Part shown: piece after piece, positions 51,801-59,759 of the stretch
Numbering within the stretch: position 1 is the stretch's first letter
Layout of the letters: every line of letters starts with the position of its first letter
Source: Trichobilharzia szidati
Lineage: Eukaryota > Platyhelminthes > Trematoda > Strigeidida > Schistosomatidae
Assembly: GCA_944472155.2 (NCBI GenBank)
Contig: OX235279.1
Coordinates: forward strand, 115,560,110 to 115,624,109
Direction of reading: 5' to 3'
Length of the DNA stretch: 64,000 nucleotides
The notes under the pieces: model-generated
The model's input: the letters and a program-made list of their open reading frames with translations, nothing else
The model's database searches: none
What the model was told of the DNA's origin: nothing
Made by a program: the position numbers and the translations under genes

Positions 51801-53070
51801 GAAAAGGGTACTAGGCATAACGTTAAAGAAATTACGAATTTAGCATACAGTAAAGCCAGTAACGATTTTGGTTACATAGGAAAAGAACATTTATTAGAGC
51901 TATCGAAAAGTTTTTGCTCAAAAAATAGAACCTACGTGCCCGCGTTTTGGCTTACAGTAACACCTGTAAACACATTATAGGTCTATTTTTACAACAATCA
52001 CCTATGCAATATTTATAATCACACCACAATGTAGGAACTGAGAAAAGTTATTAAATGTTTTGGCATCGAAACATTAGCAAACATATTTGAAAGTTATCTT
52101 TCCAACTGGATAATAACATGCATTAGTCATGGTAAAAAGAAAGCAGATGCATTCTGTTTAAAATAGGAGGACACAACTCAACCAAAAGTCTAGAGACCCA
52201 TCACTTAACTACGTTTATTTGTTTTAAGTACTGTGTTCAGAAACCCTAAAAAGACTACAGTGGAGTGAATACAACAGTGTGTCGGTAAAAGATGTATTGC
52301 TTCACTTACCAACTAAACCTAATTCAATTAAAATGCATATAACTTACATGTGTCCCAGTTGCTTTGGCTTCAACTGCGCTTCGTAAGTACTTTAAAGCCT
52401 TCTTCATATTAAAGATATCTAAAGAATGGTGAGAAGGCTTAATTTCAATCACCTGACTTTGTCCTTCTTTCCATATCTTTCATCAATTTCCGTCGAAGCT
52501 CAAAGACGTCATGACCACCATGTTTTGAATATGCCCTGAAGAAAATATTTGAGATTATACTGTGCTTTACATCTGTTCCACATCCGAACGTAAGAAAACG
52601 AGCGTTTTGGTTTCATTCCCATACGGGCTTCGGCTATAATACCGCGGTAATTGATCTAAATCTCTTCAAGCATTAAAAGTGAAGTTGTTTTACTGTTTTG
52701 TCAGCATATATTCCCTCAACGCTCTTAATGGAGTTATATATTTTACAGACTTCACAGAATCGTCGTAGAACAAATTTGTTTTTATTTTCGGAACCACTGA
52801 AACTCAATTAAGCAGAAACGTATATATACCCTTTGTGTTCACTTTATCAATGGGAGAATCACCGGTGTTCTTGGAGGAGGAATTTACGTAGCATTTTGTT
52901 ATCGAAATGCATGTATTACATGATATGAAGGATTTATTAGGTACGGCAGGGGAGAGAATATACCGCCTGTTAGCAGAAAATAAGGGGTAGCCAATATGAT
53001 TCACAGCCCGTTTTATTATGAAATGACCGGACTTAAGGTATGCATTCTGCATAACGCAGTCAAAAGTCAA
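27819..53070 (-). CDS. SLC30A9: SLC30A9 (ZnT9) zinc transporter, eleven-exon gene model
   Basis: Cation-diffusion-facilitator zinc transporter; SLC30A9 proteins are reported as mitochondrial zinc exporters. Exons in transcript order: 52830-53070, 52348-52535, 47491-47561, 45202-45298, 39626-39681, 38021-38156, 34283-34322, 33358-33643, 29984-30176, 28984-29097, 27819-27863. Every junction from the second exon onward has GT/AG borders and agrees in phase. Diagnostic stretches: GPGRVVLFAIAV (first membrane segment), FGWWYTGSKSMFSEMMHSL with H-x3-D, KPDETHPYGYIPMRNVSSL, VAIFFLGAGLTFYHSVHG, LGSLLSEG, DPSTSMVLLEDLAAVIGV, YTGHVLPDAIGG, then the cytosolic domain IRFKAEVDIDGRELTKRYL and HFMLKHGDNLVNTLGAEI, ending THIDIEIN. 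The first exon is basic and hydroxyl-rich, consistent with a mitochondrial leader. The first two exons do not join cleanly in the obvious frame (see exon entries). Introns hold LINEs, Penelope-like elements and other repeats in both orientations. Confidence 0.92.
28160..28400 (+). repeat. Dispersed repeat shared with 58480-58720
   Basis: Ordered blocks are shared with 58.5 kb: TTTATACATTTTTAGCCACA against TTTATACATTTTTAACCACA, GAGATTATTTCATGTCCA against GAGATTATTTTAGGGCCCA, and ATTGATTTCAATTTCAACC against ATTGATTTCAACTTTTGG. It has no tRNA-like boxes and no coding sequence. The type is unknown. Confidence 0.5.
28984..29097 (-). CDS. SLC30A9: SLC30A9 exon 10
   Basis: 114 bp in phase 0: EVQNVKTEQQLAHFMLKHG, then DNLVNTLGAEINQIEEKIK. 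Human ZnT9 has EVKTPEELETFMLKHGENI here. Donor AAG|GTATGT. Confidence 0.93.
29290..29660 (+). pseudogene. LINE family B, 3' end
   Basis: The open frame gives GGQTKTWHQSIKSLTVGF, HLGRCRLPGSSP and WFETVSHMTQNISRLRRC, the C-terminus of family B. The 3' UTR follows with TTTGTGTGCTACATTAGGTG and TCAGTCAGTCAGT at the end. It lies in antisense to the SLC30A9 intron between exons 9 and 10. Confidence 0.75.
29984..30176 (-). CDS. SLC30A9: SLC30A9 exon 9
   Basis: 193 bp coding for the start of the C-terminal cytosolic domain: AIPVENQEAIMRVIDN, IIRGTYDIKATMIGGEEI and RFKAEVDIDGRELTKRYLE. Acceptor CTTTTAG, donor CAT|GTAAGT. Confidence 0.95.
30345..30475 (-). repeat. Penelope-type terminal sequence with tail
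   Basis: Minus orientation: tail GCCCTGTGGCAGAGTTTAAT (plus-strand reading), edge TTCCATTTTAGG, then the core GGCGTTTCGAGCAAAATTAA and CATAATCATATCA. It abuts the Penelope-like coding fragment to its right. Confidence 0.65.
30480..31205 (+). pseudogene. Penelope-like element fragment, split by a palindromic insertion
   Basis: Translation gives VLNEANIKVAFKLVNSLR, then RLEDSIHRIKQ and DQIPCND, the linker before and the start of the GIY-YIG endonuclease. The element resumes after the insertion at 30716-30848 with degraded C-terminal sequence and ends in a terminal sequence (CTGATATGATTATGAGC at about 31117-31133). It is dead. Confidence 0.6.
30700..30864. mobile_element. Palindromic Penelope-type mini-element 3 with target duplication
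   Basis: AACCTAGAAAAAA occurs at 30700-30712 and 30849-30861; extended to 16 bp there is one mismatch. The 133 bp between (30716-30848) form an inverted pair of short terminal sequences, CCATTATGGATAA on the left and TTATCCATAATGG on the right. A one-sided tail lies on the left (TGGGCACTATGGCAGAGTAT). It lacks the hairpin core of the longer copies, so it is a truncated form. Confidence 0.75.
31640..32460 (-). pseudogene. LINE family A, degenerate C-terminus
   Basis: Minus-strand order matches the copies at 7490-8074 and 13540-15360: the block around AAATCTGCTTTTGGCATAAA, then TCAGTGCTTCTATATGGTTT (the VLLYG region) and the tail near 31640-31860. Many stops. It lies in the SLC30A9 intron between exons 8 and 9. 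Confidence 0.6.
32870..33130 (+). repeat. Dispersed repeat shared with 25920-26110
   Basis: See the partner entry at 25920-26110. Here the copy is longer and ends with GTCGAACCAGGTACACCACT-like sequence. Confidence 0.4.
33358..33643 (-). CDS. SLC30A9: SLC30A9 exon 8
   Basis: 286 bp, phase 1 in and phase 2 out. It codes for TLAFAYREAAKSAKRLNF, DPSTSMVLLEDLAAVIGV, an alanine-rich membrane segment, YTGHVLPDAIGG and HTNTEMLIG. This holds the later membrane segments and the conserved DPST and LLED motifs. The open frame continues upstream of the acceptor into a hydrophobic intron stretch that is not coding. Confidence 0.95.
34283..34322 (-). CDS. SLC30A9: SLC30A9 exon 7, 40-bp microexon
   Basis: It codes for GLMVMLGSLLSEG plus the first base of a serine codon completed by exon 8. 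The acceptor is TTTCTCACTCAG and the donor A|GTGAGT. The match to LAGSLVSEGATL in human ZnT9 and the exact phase on both sides support it despite its size. Confidence 0.85.
34690..35270 (+). pseudogene. LINE family A, C-terminus and 3' end
   Basis: Plus-strand remnants in order: NLKSA, NIKSKIRIVS, the ETG-like block at about 34870, MDMDPAYTEKI-like residues at about 35045 (the WTYTLRK block) and GNGKLGIRL, then ENRAKWRCSD-like residues. 5'-truncated. It lies in the intron upstream of SLC30A9 exon 7, in antisense. Confidence 0.65.
35275..37480. other. Intron sequence, nothing recognised
   Basis: 2.2 kb of very AT-rich intron between SLC30A9 exons 6 and 7. No open frame of note and no repeat recognised. 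Confidence 0.45.
37490..37680 (-). pseudogene. LINE family A, 3'-terminal fragment
   Basis: Resembles the first 190 bp of the 7490-8074 copy: CTGTCCTCTGCAGTTGTTTT, TAGCTGGTT and CTCCTCTTG-like blocks in the same order and strand. Confidence 0.5.
37770..37870 (+). repeat. LINE family B 3'-UTR fragment
   Basis: Short copy of the family B 3' end: GGCTTTGTGTACTCAGTGAA, CTCGAACTGCTGCACATGGG and a final CAGTCAGTCAGTCAG, as at 29580-29655. Confidence 0.6.
38021..38156 (-). CDS. SLC30A9: SLC30A9 exon 6
   Basis: 136 bp, phase 2 in and phase 0 out. It codes for YGYIPMRNVSSLISGVAIF and the segment FLGAGLTFYHSVHG, then QPHEFESVNL. Human ZnT9 has SLISGVGIFMMGAGLSWYHG at this place. Confidence 0.92.
39626..39681 (-). 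CDS. SLC30A9: SLC30A9 exon 5
   Basis: 56-bp exon coding for VLVAYGLYSSLQKPDETHP, with the last codon completed by the next exon. Donor CC|GTAAGT and acceptor TTTTTAAG. It matches GLLALGISKSVQTPDPSHP of the human protein. Confidence 0.9.
39800..41000 (-). pseudogene. LINE family B, best preserved reverse transcriptase
   Basis: On the minus strand, 41000 to 40207 is one frame broken only by a single TAG at 40753-40755. It gives QVRPYGELSSEVVTNSGV, RQGCPLSPFLFNF, LEYADDIILLG (catalytic YADD), then FAPAKCKMMLQDW, FTYLGSTISPNGLISDEI, VLLYGCETWPLRAEDM and LHRLRWLGHA. After a stop the C-terminal tail and 3' UTR continue with decay to about 39800. It is 5'-truncated inside the RT, so neither the first RT motifs nor the endonuclease is present. 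It lies in the intron between SLC30A9 exons 4 and 5, in the gene's sense orientation. Confidence 0.85.
41001..41989. other. Intron sequence with a short TA run; possible Penelope 3' part
   Basis: A (TA)7 run lies at 41421-41434. The minus-strand frame at 41606-41938 follows directly on the Penelope-like element and may be its non-coding 3' part. Nothing else supported. Confidence 0.35.
41990..44430 (-). pseudogene. Penelope-like element with RT and GIY-YIG endonuclease, nearly full length
   Basis: Reading leftwards: an N-terminal region (44199-44423), 43963-43229 with SSERESFNEYVTLGQSKRA, RLSALQLKALSLGSKFC and DLIITRPNKGSGVVL. Frameshifted remnants of the early RT motifs follow (RPIL and LDVESLFTNVPL types). 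Next, 42918-42415 has EIAMGSPLGPLLADCF and RHVDDTFVV (catalytic aspartates), and 42377-42039 has a basic linker and CIYQFTCSCGARYIGLS with R and EH further on, the GIY-YIG endonuclease signature. Stops or frameshifts separate these blocks, so the copy is inactive. It sits in the intron between SLC30A9 exons 4 and 5, same strand as the gene. Confidence 0.88.
45073..45096. repeat. (AAT)n microsatellite
   Basis: Eight ATA/AAT trinucleotides in the intron just downstream of SLC30A9 exon 4. Confidence 0.9.
45202..45298 (-). CDS. SLC30A9: SLC30A9 exon 4
   Basis: 97 bp, phase 2 in and phase 0 out. It codes for LNVAAKGFGWWYTGSKS and MFSEMMHSLADTLNQ. The HSLAD motif is the zinc-site H-x3-D of the second membrane segment of CDF transporters. 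Confidence 0.9.
45299..46419. other. Intron sequence, nothing recognised
   Basis: Between SLC30A9 exons 3 and 4. The more GC-rich part at 45595-46000 may be an old repeat, but no family is recognised. Confidence 0.35.
46420..47260 (+). pseudogene. LINE family B, C-terminus and 3' UTR
   Basis: Remnants in order: the LHQLRWLHMC-like block at about 46785 (consensus LHRLRWLGHV), VTWLKIILSGADAFT at about 47021 (consensus DMAQNRSQWR region in another frame) and the 3' UTR with TTTGTGTGCTACATGGATGG and TTCTGTGCAAGTCAGTC. It lies in the SLC30A9 intron between exons 3 and 4. Confidence 0.65.
47491..47561 (-). CDS. SLC30A9: SLC30A9 exon 3
   Basis: 71 bp, phase 0 in and phase 2 out. It codes for VFVDKRQRMFKSGPGRVV and LFAIAV, corresponding to the FKGPGKVVMVAI region of human ZnT9 at the first membrane segment. 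Confidence 0.85.
48050..50140 (+). pseudogene. Penelope-like element with RT and degraded GIY-YIG endonuclease
   Basis: Plus strand, antisense to SLC30A9. Blocks in order: KKYVFNYSSISLPEIQTQS, DIILMSPDKGLSIVVLNRE (48504-48722), NVQFRYNYVIYNRRNVVAM, GFPLGPLLADIFMASLENG and KSYIDDTFIIRDD (49131-49514, catalytic DD), then LIRSLCSRILKLCSTEAF-type linker, and SACSCGADWIRS with KRAVEHYPVWL (49850-50134). The YIG of the nuclease is changed to WIR and the RT motif has GF in place of GS. Several frameshifts. It belongs to the same family as the 41990-44430 copy but is clearly diverged from it. Confidence 0.85.
50141..52347. other. Intron sequence, nothing recognised
   Basis: 2.2 kb between the Penelope-like element and SLC30A9 exon 2. 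The open frame at 51753-51980 has no recognisable motif. Confidence 0.4.
52348..52535 (-). CDS. SLC30A9: SLC30A9 exon 2, frame unresolved in its first part
   Basis: The acceptor TTTTCTTCAG ends at 52536 and the donor CAT|GTAAGT lies at 52347. The 3' part codes for VIEIKPSHHSLDIFNMKK and LRSAVEAKATGTH in the frame that continues into exon 3. The 5' part reads well in another frame (HGGHDVFELRRKLMKDM) and has stops in the continuing frame. Either one extra A in the AAA run near 52463 shifts the frame, or a later AG (within GATATGGAAAG) is the true acceptor; that alternative joins exon 1 in phase. Confidence 0.7.
52830..53070 (-). CDS. SLC30A9: SLC30A9 exon 1, probable N-terminal leader
   Basis: The open frame starts with ATG at 53068-53070, and a second in-frame ATG follows six codons later (MQNAYLKSGHFIIKRAVNH). 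The sequence is rich in K, R, S and N and poor in acids at its start, as in mitochondrial presequences. The donor is G|GTATAT at 52829, leaving phase 1. Assignment to this gene rests on position, orientation and leader-like composition. Confidence 0.55.
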
Positions 53071-56000
53071 CTAATTGTCCTGGGCGCCTCGGAAATCGAA
53101 TGACCTACAACGCACTCTCAAATGCGCTCAACGGAAATGAACTAAGAAACCACTTAGTTTATATAAATGTGAAACAGGACAGTGTTTCTAAAGCACAGCA
53201 ATAACAGTACAGTTTAATATTCTAAGACGTGGATAAGCAATCAATGTTTCCTTTCCCAAATTTCCTAGACGGTCACTTCATTTACAGTCAAAAGCATTTG
53301 TGCGGAAGAAATATGAGAAGTCTATCTAAAATTGTTTTTCACTAGTTTTGGGAAAATCCCACCAAATTTTTAGTAGAAAAGCTCCGAGTATTTCTGGAAA
53401 TATCCACACAGGTTTTCTCCGAAAATGACGTTAGGGCCATAAGTCACTGCCGGGTGAGATGATATTCACCTTCTCAAGGTCACAGCACCAGAACTAGCCT
53501 AGGAAGGATGAGAGAGCTTCTAAGGTGTACACCTTCACCACCATATTTGGGGAAAACATCAAATGAACTAACCAAAGGAGATATATAGGCCTTTTGGACT
53601 AAAAAGTAGCATCTAAGAAATTATGGGTGAAATGATGCTCTGATATGATGTCAGCGCTCATCCGAACGGATGCCGGAAGATCGTGTCAAGATGCTACTTT
53701 GAGATATGTTTTTGTACTGTCGTACTCTTTCTTAAATAATACTAGTACTAGCCTTCCTGACGCTCTATAAATGTACTAAGGACCACAGCATGTCACGTTA
53801 GCCACGGAACTATTACCCTGTCACTACTATGTTCACTCTTCCAGTGATATTTAACTCTTCTGTGATCAAGGAATATCAGTAAATAACGCTACTGAGGTGT
53901 TGGAAAGCAGTCTTTCCCTAAGCCATCCTGCTTTCTGTATAGGGGAAATTATTTATCTTCATTCAGGGTGACGGTTTGACGCCCATATATATGTTAGCGG
54001 GGATTTGATACCTTCATGAATTTATGGCTAGTCAGCTAGTAATGTATGTGTCAGGTGCCATTGATATCGTGGTTGTGTCAAGGAAGGACACAGCTTGTGA
54101 CTTTTAACATTTGAATATCACCTTTGGGTGGGATAAACACTGTGAGTCTGAAGCTGTCAGGTTCTAAACAATCTTCTGCCTGGAGTTTAAACAGCTTTAA
54201 AATATTCCTTCCATGTGTGTGATGCAGTATAACCTTATTGTATGATGTGGCAACCTCTTCATGAAACCAAACGCCTCATACGACGACACAATGTGCCTGC
54301 GCTGACTGTGTATTAAGGCGAGAGATCGAAAATTTCTTTCAGGATTAGTTAACATCTGTCTGATTCTACTCTTTATGAGGCTAACCCAGTTATTGTTCAG
54401 GCATATGTGGGACTTTAGATATGTTTGACTTCGTAGGTGCGGAATATTTTTGGAATTCTTGGCTCACTGGTCTACTGCATAACCTTTGATGTGTGCATCG
54501 ACGAGGGTTGAGTTTGAGCAGCAGTAGGTGCACTATTGCTCAGAGTTTTGCGAGACCCATCTGTCCGGCGTCCTGGATTCCCCCGCTAGCCAGAAGCAAA
54601 CAAATTCCTTTCAGCCTCTTTCATTCAAGAAAAAACCAAGGAGGACTGCCGAAATCATTGTTCATTTCCTTGTGTTTTCTCGTGACGGTTTGAAGTGGTT
54701 CGCCTCCTCTTTCTCAGTAGTCTTCTTTATAATGTTGTGAACACCGAAGAACGTGTAATCTTCTGAACAGTTTGTGAACTTCTAAAAGCAGTTCACCCAT
54801 AGCATCCTCATATTATCTACTTAGGTCGTTTTTTCTGATCATATCCGAATTCGGCCTTGGAGCTTCACGTGTTCTAATGATCATGACATGTTAATTAAGG
54901 AATTTAAAGTTTACAAGCTCCCAAGGGGTTTCCCATTAGATCAAGCTAGCACTTAAGACTAATATCATGACTCCTGATGTCAAATTTATTGTGTCTAATG
55001 GTGCATGTGGGAAATTTATTTTTTTCATACATCCTAACAACGCAGGCCAAGTGAGCTTTTCTTCACTGACAGAAGTTTTTGCATTCACTGTGGACTAGTA
55101 CCACATGTTACTCCTTCACCGAAAGCGATGTTTATCAGTGGCTAATAAATCCCCTTCCTAAGGACGCTAGCAGGAAAAGCTGACTAATTCTCTAGTTGAC
55201 TAAGTGAAGTAATCTCGCAAGATTTATTTATCACAAAGATTAATGTGGCTGCCGCATTTTTAAAATTACGAACAACTTAATGTGGCCATCGCCTTCTTTA
55301 ACAGACAGAATTCCGGCTTGTAATTTCTCTTTTCAATTGCCAGAAGTTTTCGCCATTTAAAAACCACCTGAAGGAATGCACAAATAATGAACAGTGATCA
55401 GGGTTGGAACAATACTCTTAGTTGATGATTTAATTTTGAAAGTAATTATATTAGTGCACAGTAAAAGAGGTCCGATCTGGACAGCTTATATTTGAAATAG
55501 TCCAACTGCCAACTTTCAAGCCTACTTATGTTTAATTCACTGTGGCTTGTCAGAGGTAACTGTATGTTGGATGTAGGAATTTTTCACAAAAATCAATCTA
55601 AGTGAACAGGCTGTAGAAATATTTCGTGTGTCCACGAGACAATGACATATATAATGTAGTGAGAAGGGGCTTCAAAGATCTGAAGGATTAGGACCTGTGG
55701 GACATGCTGACCAGTAAGATGTTTCACATATTTGTGAAGGGCCTTTGGGGCAGCATCTTGTCAAGAGGCTGAGCAGACTTGTGGGTATTAGAAGTAGAAG
55801 AATTAAAAATTTAGATCTAAGCAATTATCATCGTTCTTTTTAAGTTAAGGATGTAAACTCATGTTTAATTTTCGAGCTGTGAGAAAGTGCATGTCATTGT
55901 CCTACAGATCCCAGCGATCAACATTTGTGACCACCACCACATCTGCTGATCAGCGTGATCCACCTCCCTTGCTTTTGATGTTAAGCTGTGAATTTTTTTG

Positions 56001-56924
56001 CAATAACCGTAGTTGTGGCATTTCAATGCTTTGAGCCACAATTACTCAGTATACTGCACATTAATAGATTTCATAACAAATGTTTCCGCTGGTGTCACCT
56101 TCGAGCACTCATCACCACTGCTTTAATTCAAGCTTCATTACGAATCACACCAAAATTTCGGCTGTACCTTCTGTTTGATGGCCAAACAGTAGATCCAACA
56201 GGTTCTGTATTAATTATGTTTTCGTCGGTAATCTCGCTACTTCTGACACTTGTCATGTTTCCTGGGCGCGAAATTACAAGAATTCTACTGTGGCACATGA
56301 GATGAAGTGTTATGAAAACCAGCAAGGCGTCACAGTTACTTTCTGTCATAAACTGAAGCATACCATCCTTCTTCCAGCTCGGAAACACGTTGCTCATGTA
56401 GCTGTCAGTCTTCCAGATGGTAAAATTGCTTTGGTCTATTAAAATGTAGGAACTGATTGTGAAAGACCAAAAGCTCGAACTATAATTAAACATGAACAAA
56501 CACTTGATGGTAATGGGATCTGTTAAATGGTTTCGGATTGTCTGCAACTACTGCTATATCTACAGATGACTCCCCCGTAGTGAGATTGTTAGTGCCTTAG
56601 GACGAAACTAACCGTTAGTAAAAGGCTAAAGTTAGCACTGTTAGTAACACTCTTCAGATGGGTGTAGGGGTAATGAGTAGCTTACTGGTTGTATGACTAT
56701 GCTTGTGTGCCATATGCTCATCTTTTCGTCAACGACCGTCGGTTAGTTGTCGTGCTTCGTCTACTTCTTGTCCGGTGACGATCGTTAAAGAAAAGAGGTC
56801 AGAATTCTGAGAACTCGATTGAAATAAGAGAAGTATCAGTTGGCTTAGAACATACAAGGACAATGTAAAAAATAGAATAGTCTGGACATAAAATATTAAT
56901 TTGTTTATTGGGCTTATCACATGG
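53071..56924. other. Upstream region of SLC30A9; degenerate coding-like traces at 55600-56560
   Basis: The SLC30A9 promoter should lie just right of 53070, but no element can be pointed out. At 55600-56560 (plus) short stretches such as GPLGQHLVKRLSRLVGIRS and HVAHVAVSLPDGKIALVY read like a decayed protein-coding sequence with stops and frame changes. The source was not recognised. Longer open frames there (55988-56305 plus, 56128-56547 minus) overlap each other and are probably incidental. Confidence 0.35.
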
Positions 56925-57860
56925 TGAAACAGTACTATTTACTGGATAACGTTTCAAGCACAATTTATTGTTCACAATCATATCAGTTGTAATCACACAA
57001 CTTGGAAACTTGAGTTTTATAGTTTCCTTTGTTCCTTCCTATTTGTCGTCGTTGGGGTAGTAGAATTTTCCAGATATCTGGGATAGGTGTTGAATCATTC
57101 TTATAACGCGCCTTTGCAATTGATTCGGTAAACAAAGCTTCAGTTATCACTGTATTCCTCCACCCTATTACACTAGAGTTTAGAAATCTCATTTCATCGC
57201 ATCCGATAGTAGTGTGAAATTGCATGTGGTGTCTTAGCTGAGCCATTTCCCAGATTTCTTATTTTTTTCGGTCAACTAATCCAGATTTTGCCAGATTTTT
57301 ATGCTCCGCTATTCTGACTGTACCTGTTTTACCACTTCGACCTATGTATTTGACCTGACAATCATTGCAGGGTATTAGAAAAACTAAATTGTTTTGTTAC
57401 ATTGTCTTTACAAGATCCTTGAGCTGACAAAGTACGCTTCCAAATGGGTTTGTGGGAGGTTTGAACACCACTTTTAATCCTACCAGAAATGTTAAGAATT
57501 CTCCGTAAGGTTTCTGAGGTCACATAAGTATATGTTTAAAACGTTTTCCTCTGTGTCTCGTAAAGGACTTTTGGTGCTTTCACAGTGACGGTTACCTCTT
57601 CGAGTACTAGCGGGTATTCTGTCAGCTGGGTGTCATCTGCAGCCAGTAGTTTGGGGTTTATATAATTGTTTTCTGTGAATGCCGATTTTAGACGGTCGAC
57701 ACCATAGCTGTCTTTGTAGCCGATGTTTCGGAAAACGAAGGTTGAATTAACAATATTTTTCTTATCCGGCAAAAGTCTTTGACCTAAGTATGTGGGTGGT
57801 TCCCTTGATAGATAGTTAAGTGGCAGAACCCATCAGTTATCACAAACAGTCATTTAGCAG
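56925..57860 (-). pseudogene. Penelope-like element, C-terminal part with GIY-YIG endonuclease
   Basis: Minus strand: linker with LEEVTVTVKAPKVLYETQR and SETLRRILNISGRIKSGV, then NLVFLIPCNDCQVKYIGRS with KTGTVRIAEHKNLAKSG. This is the GIY-YIG nuclease with an intact YIG and the expected R and EH. The C-terminal part IGCDEMRFLNSSVIGWRN follows and the copy ends at the terminal sequence (GTGCTTGAAACGTTATCCAG, read on the minus strand near 56950). The RT is missing. The endonuclease box is better kept here than in the two longer copies. Confidence 0.75.
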
Positions 57861-59421
57861 CATGTCGTATTGGTCAAGTAGTTCATAGCCTATGACAGCC
57901 ACAGTAACGTCAGTCAAAAGAAATATGTACTACATAGTCTTGTGCGAACCTACCTCAATCGGTTTATTCAAATGTTCTAAGTTTCTGTCAATCTACTGCA
58001 CCGGATTGCACAGCTTAGTAAATTTTTTGGGATATTTTACCGACAATACCTTGTCATTAGTACATGGTGGATAAAGTTTGTACCTTGGGAAGATAACATG
58101 GGTTTTTACTTCCATTCTCCGTGGATGACTTTTGTGTGAACCTACGAGGCAAGAGAAGAGAGTGGAATAATTTACTAACATGAAGAACGTGGAAATGAGA
58201 CAGAAAAGAAGTCAGGAAACTTGAAACCTTTGCTTGCTGGATTTATCAAAGAAAACATATCATTTGTTTATTGCATCTCATTATATATTAGTTTCTTGGT
58301 GAAGATATATTTTACGTGAATCCAAAGAGTAATCATAGATCTTTGGCTCTGTCCTCAGTTACTTCTTAGCATCCACTAAATCACCTAGTTTTTCACTGGC
58401 TGAACTCAAGTGTCTTGTAAGTACAAGAGTAATGGCAGTGGATGTCAGAAATGGGAACAGACATTCCGATTGGGGAAAAAGCATCATTTATACATTTTTA
58501 ACCACAAGGTCAGTGGGCAGTATATTGTTTTGACTGGTTAGTTATCGGCTCAAGGTCAAAGGAAGGAGCGAAAAGTTCCCGATGAGATTATTTTAGGGCC
58601 CAGAAGTCAACTTAGTCTATATTTGAGTGATTAACACTTCCATTCCTGCAGCCTGTGACTAAAACCATTGATTTCAACTTTTGGCTACATACATTCAACC
58701 TACATCTATATAGCACGCGTCGCTCACGATATTTTTAGTGTGTAAATGAACCAAGTTAAGCCTCTTCTAATCTGAACCTGTTGCTGTCAGTAAAAATTAA
58801 GTTGGTGTTATCTGTCTACTCGACCGTGTAAGGTGCCGATAGTGCTTTTGACAAGCTATACTTTACCAGGCATTACTGAACGTAATGTGTCCGGTAATTA
58901 AGTATTGTACCTAAACCTTGAGTACTGATGACAAAAAACAAATTAAAAGACTAGGTTATTAAGGAAATGTGCTGTAGTGCGCAGTATATTTGAGTAGGAT
59001 AAAAGGTAAAGATTATCCAAGGAACTTAACTAACGAACATTGTTATGTCACAAAATCAAAACATGTGCGTGTTGGCATCACATCGGAGAGAGCGTTATGA
59101 CATTGTAGCCAGTCAGAACGTGTACGCAGTAAAACAAAGTCTTCAGCATCGGAAATTGAACCAAAACCTCATGAAGAATTTGTAAACTAAGCTCAATTAA
59201 AATGGTGATCTTAGTAAGATATGTCAACAGGATAAATCTCTGTGATTGTTAACATGTTAACTGGCTTCAAATTAGGTTTCATCTGGAACCGATGACTCTT
59301 AGCAGCCCAAAACAAAAATACCTAATGAAGACATTGACAAATCTCTATCGACCAATCACACGAGCCCGAAGTGTATTGTTAAAAGAAGTCAGTATAAAGG
59401 TGATGTGATGTTAAAAGGTAG
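57861..59421. other. No gene; dispersed repeat at 58480-58720
   Basis: Partner of the 28160-28400 repeat at 58480-58720. The remainder shows nothing that can be supported. Confidence 0.4.
59418..59421. repeat. 4-bp target duplication, left (GTAG)
   Basis: GTAG directly before the left LTR; the same four bases follow the right LTR at 63893-63896. Four to six bp is usual for Ty3/Gypsy integrases. Confidence 0.85.
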
Positions 59422-59735
59422 TGTGGTGAGAGCTGTCTACTAGCCAAATTGGTAGACAGTAATTTACGTCAATATTTACGTTCCCAAGATTTGTCGTGAG
59501 AAAATGTGAACAAAGATTGACTTTGCGTAGGCGGATGCAGTTAACATATAGAGGATTTGACATTCAAGAAACAGTCACAAATAGATGAAAGATTAACTTT
59601 ACGTGAGAAACAACCAATCGGAAGACTGTGTTTGTTTGCTTAAATATCCATAGTAATGTACATGAAAATATATAAATATGCGTTGATTTCCTTAATAAAT
59701 GATCTGTTGCCTGACTCTTGCCTTCTGTTGTTACA
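59422..59735 (+). repeat. Left LTR
   Basis: 314 bp from TGTGGTGAG to TTGTTACA. It contains a TATA-like TATATAAATA (59669-59678) and AATAAA (59694-59699), so promoter and poly(A) signals lie close together near its 3' end. It differs from the right LTR only at 59500 (G here, T at 63657). Confidence 0.97.
59669..59678 (+). promoter_or_regulatory. TATA-like box in the left LTR
   Basis: TATATAAATA, 16 bp before the AATAAA at 59694-59699. The short distance would give a very short R region. Inferred from sequence only. Confidence 0.4.
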
Positions 59736-59737
59736 TT

Positions 59738-59750
59738 TGGTGTCGCTGCC
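59738..59750 (+). promoter_or_regulatory. Candidate primer-binding site
   Basis: TGGTGTCGCTGCC begins two bases after the left LTR. The TGG would pair with the CCA end of a tRNA. The tRNA was not identified. Confidence 0.55.
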
Positions 59751-59759
59751 TGTCGCGAA

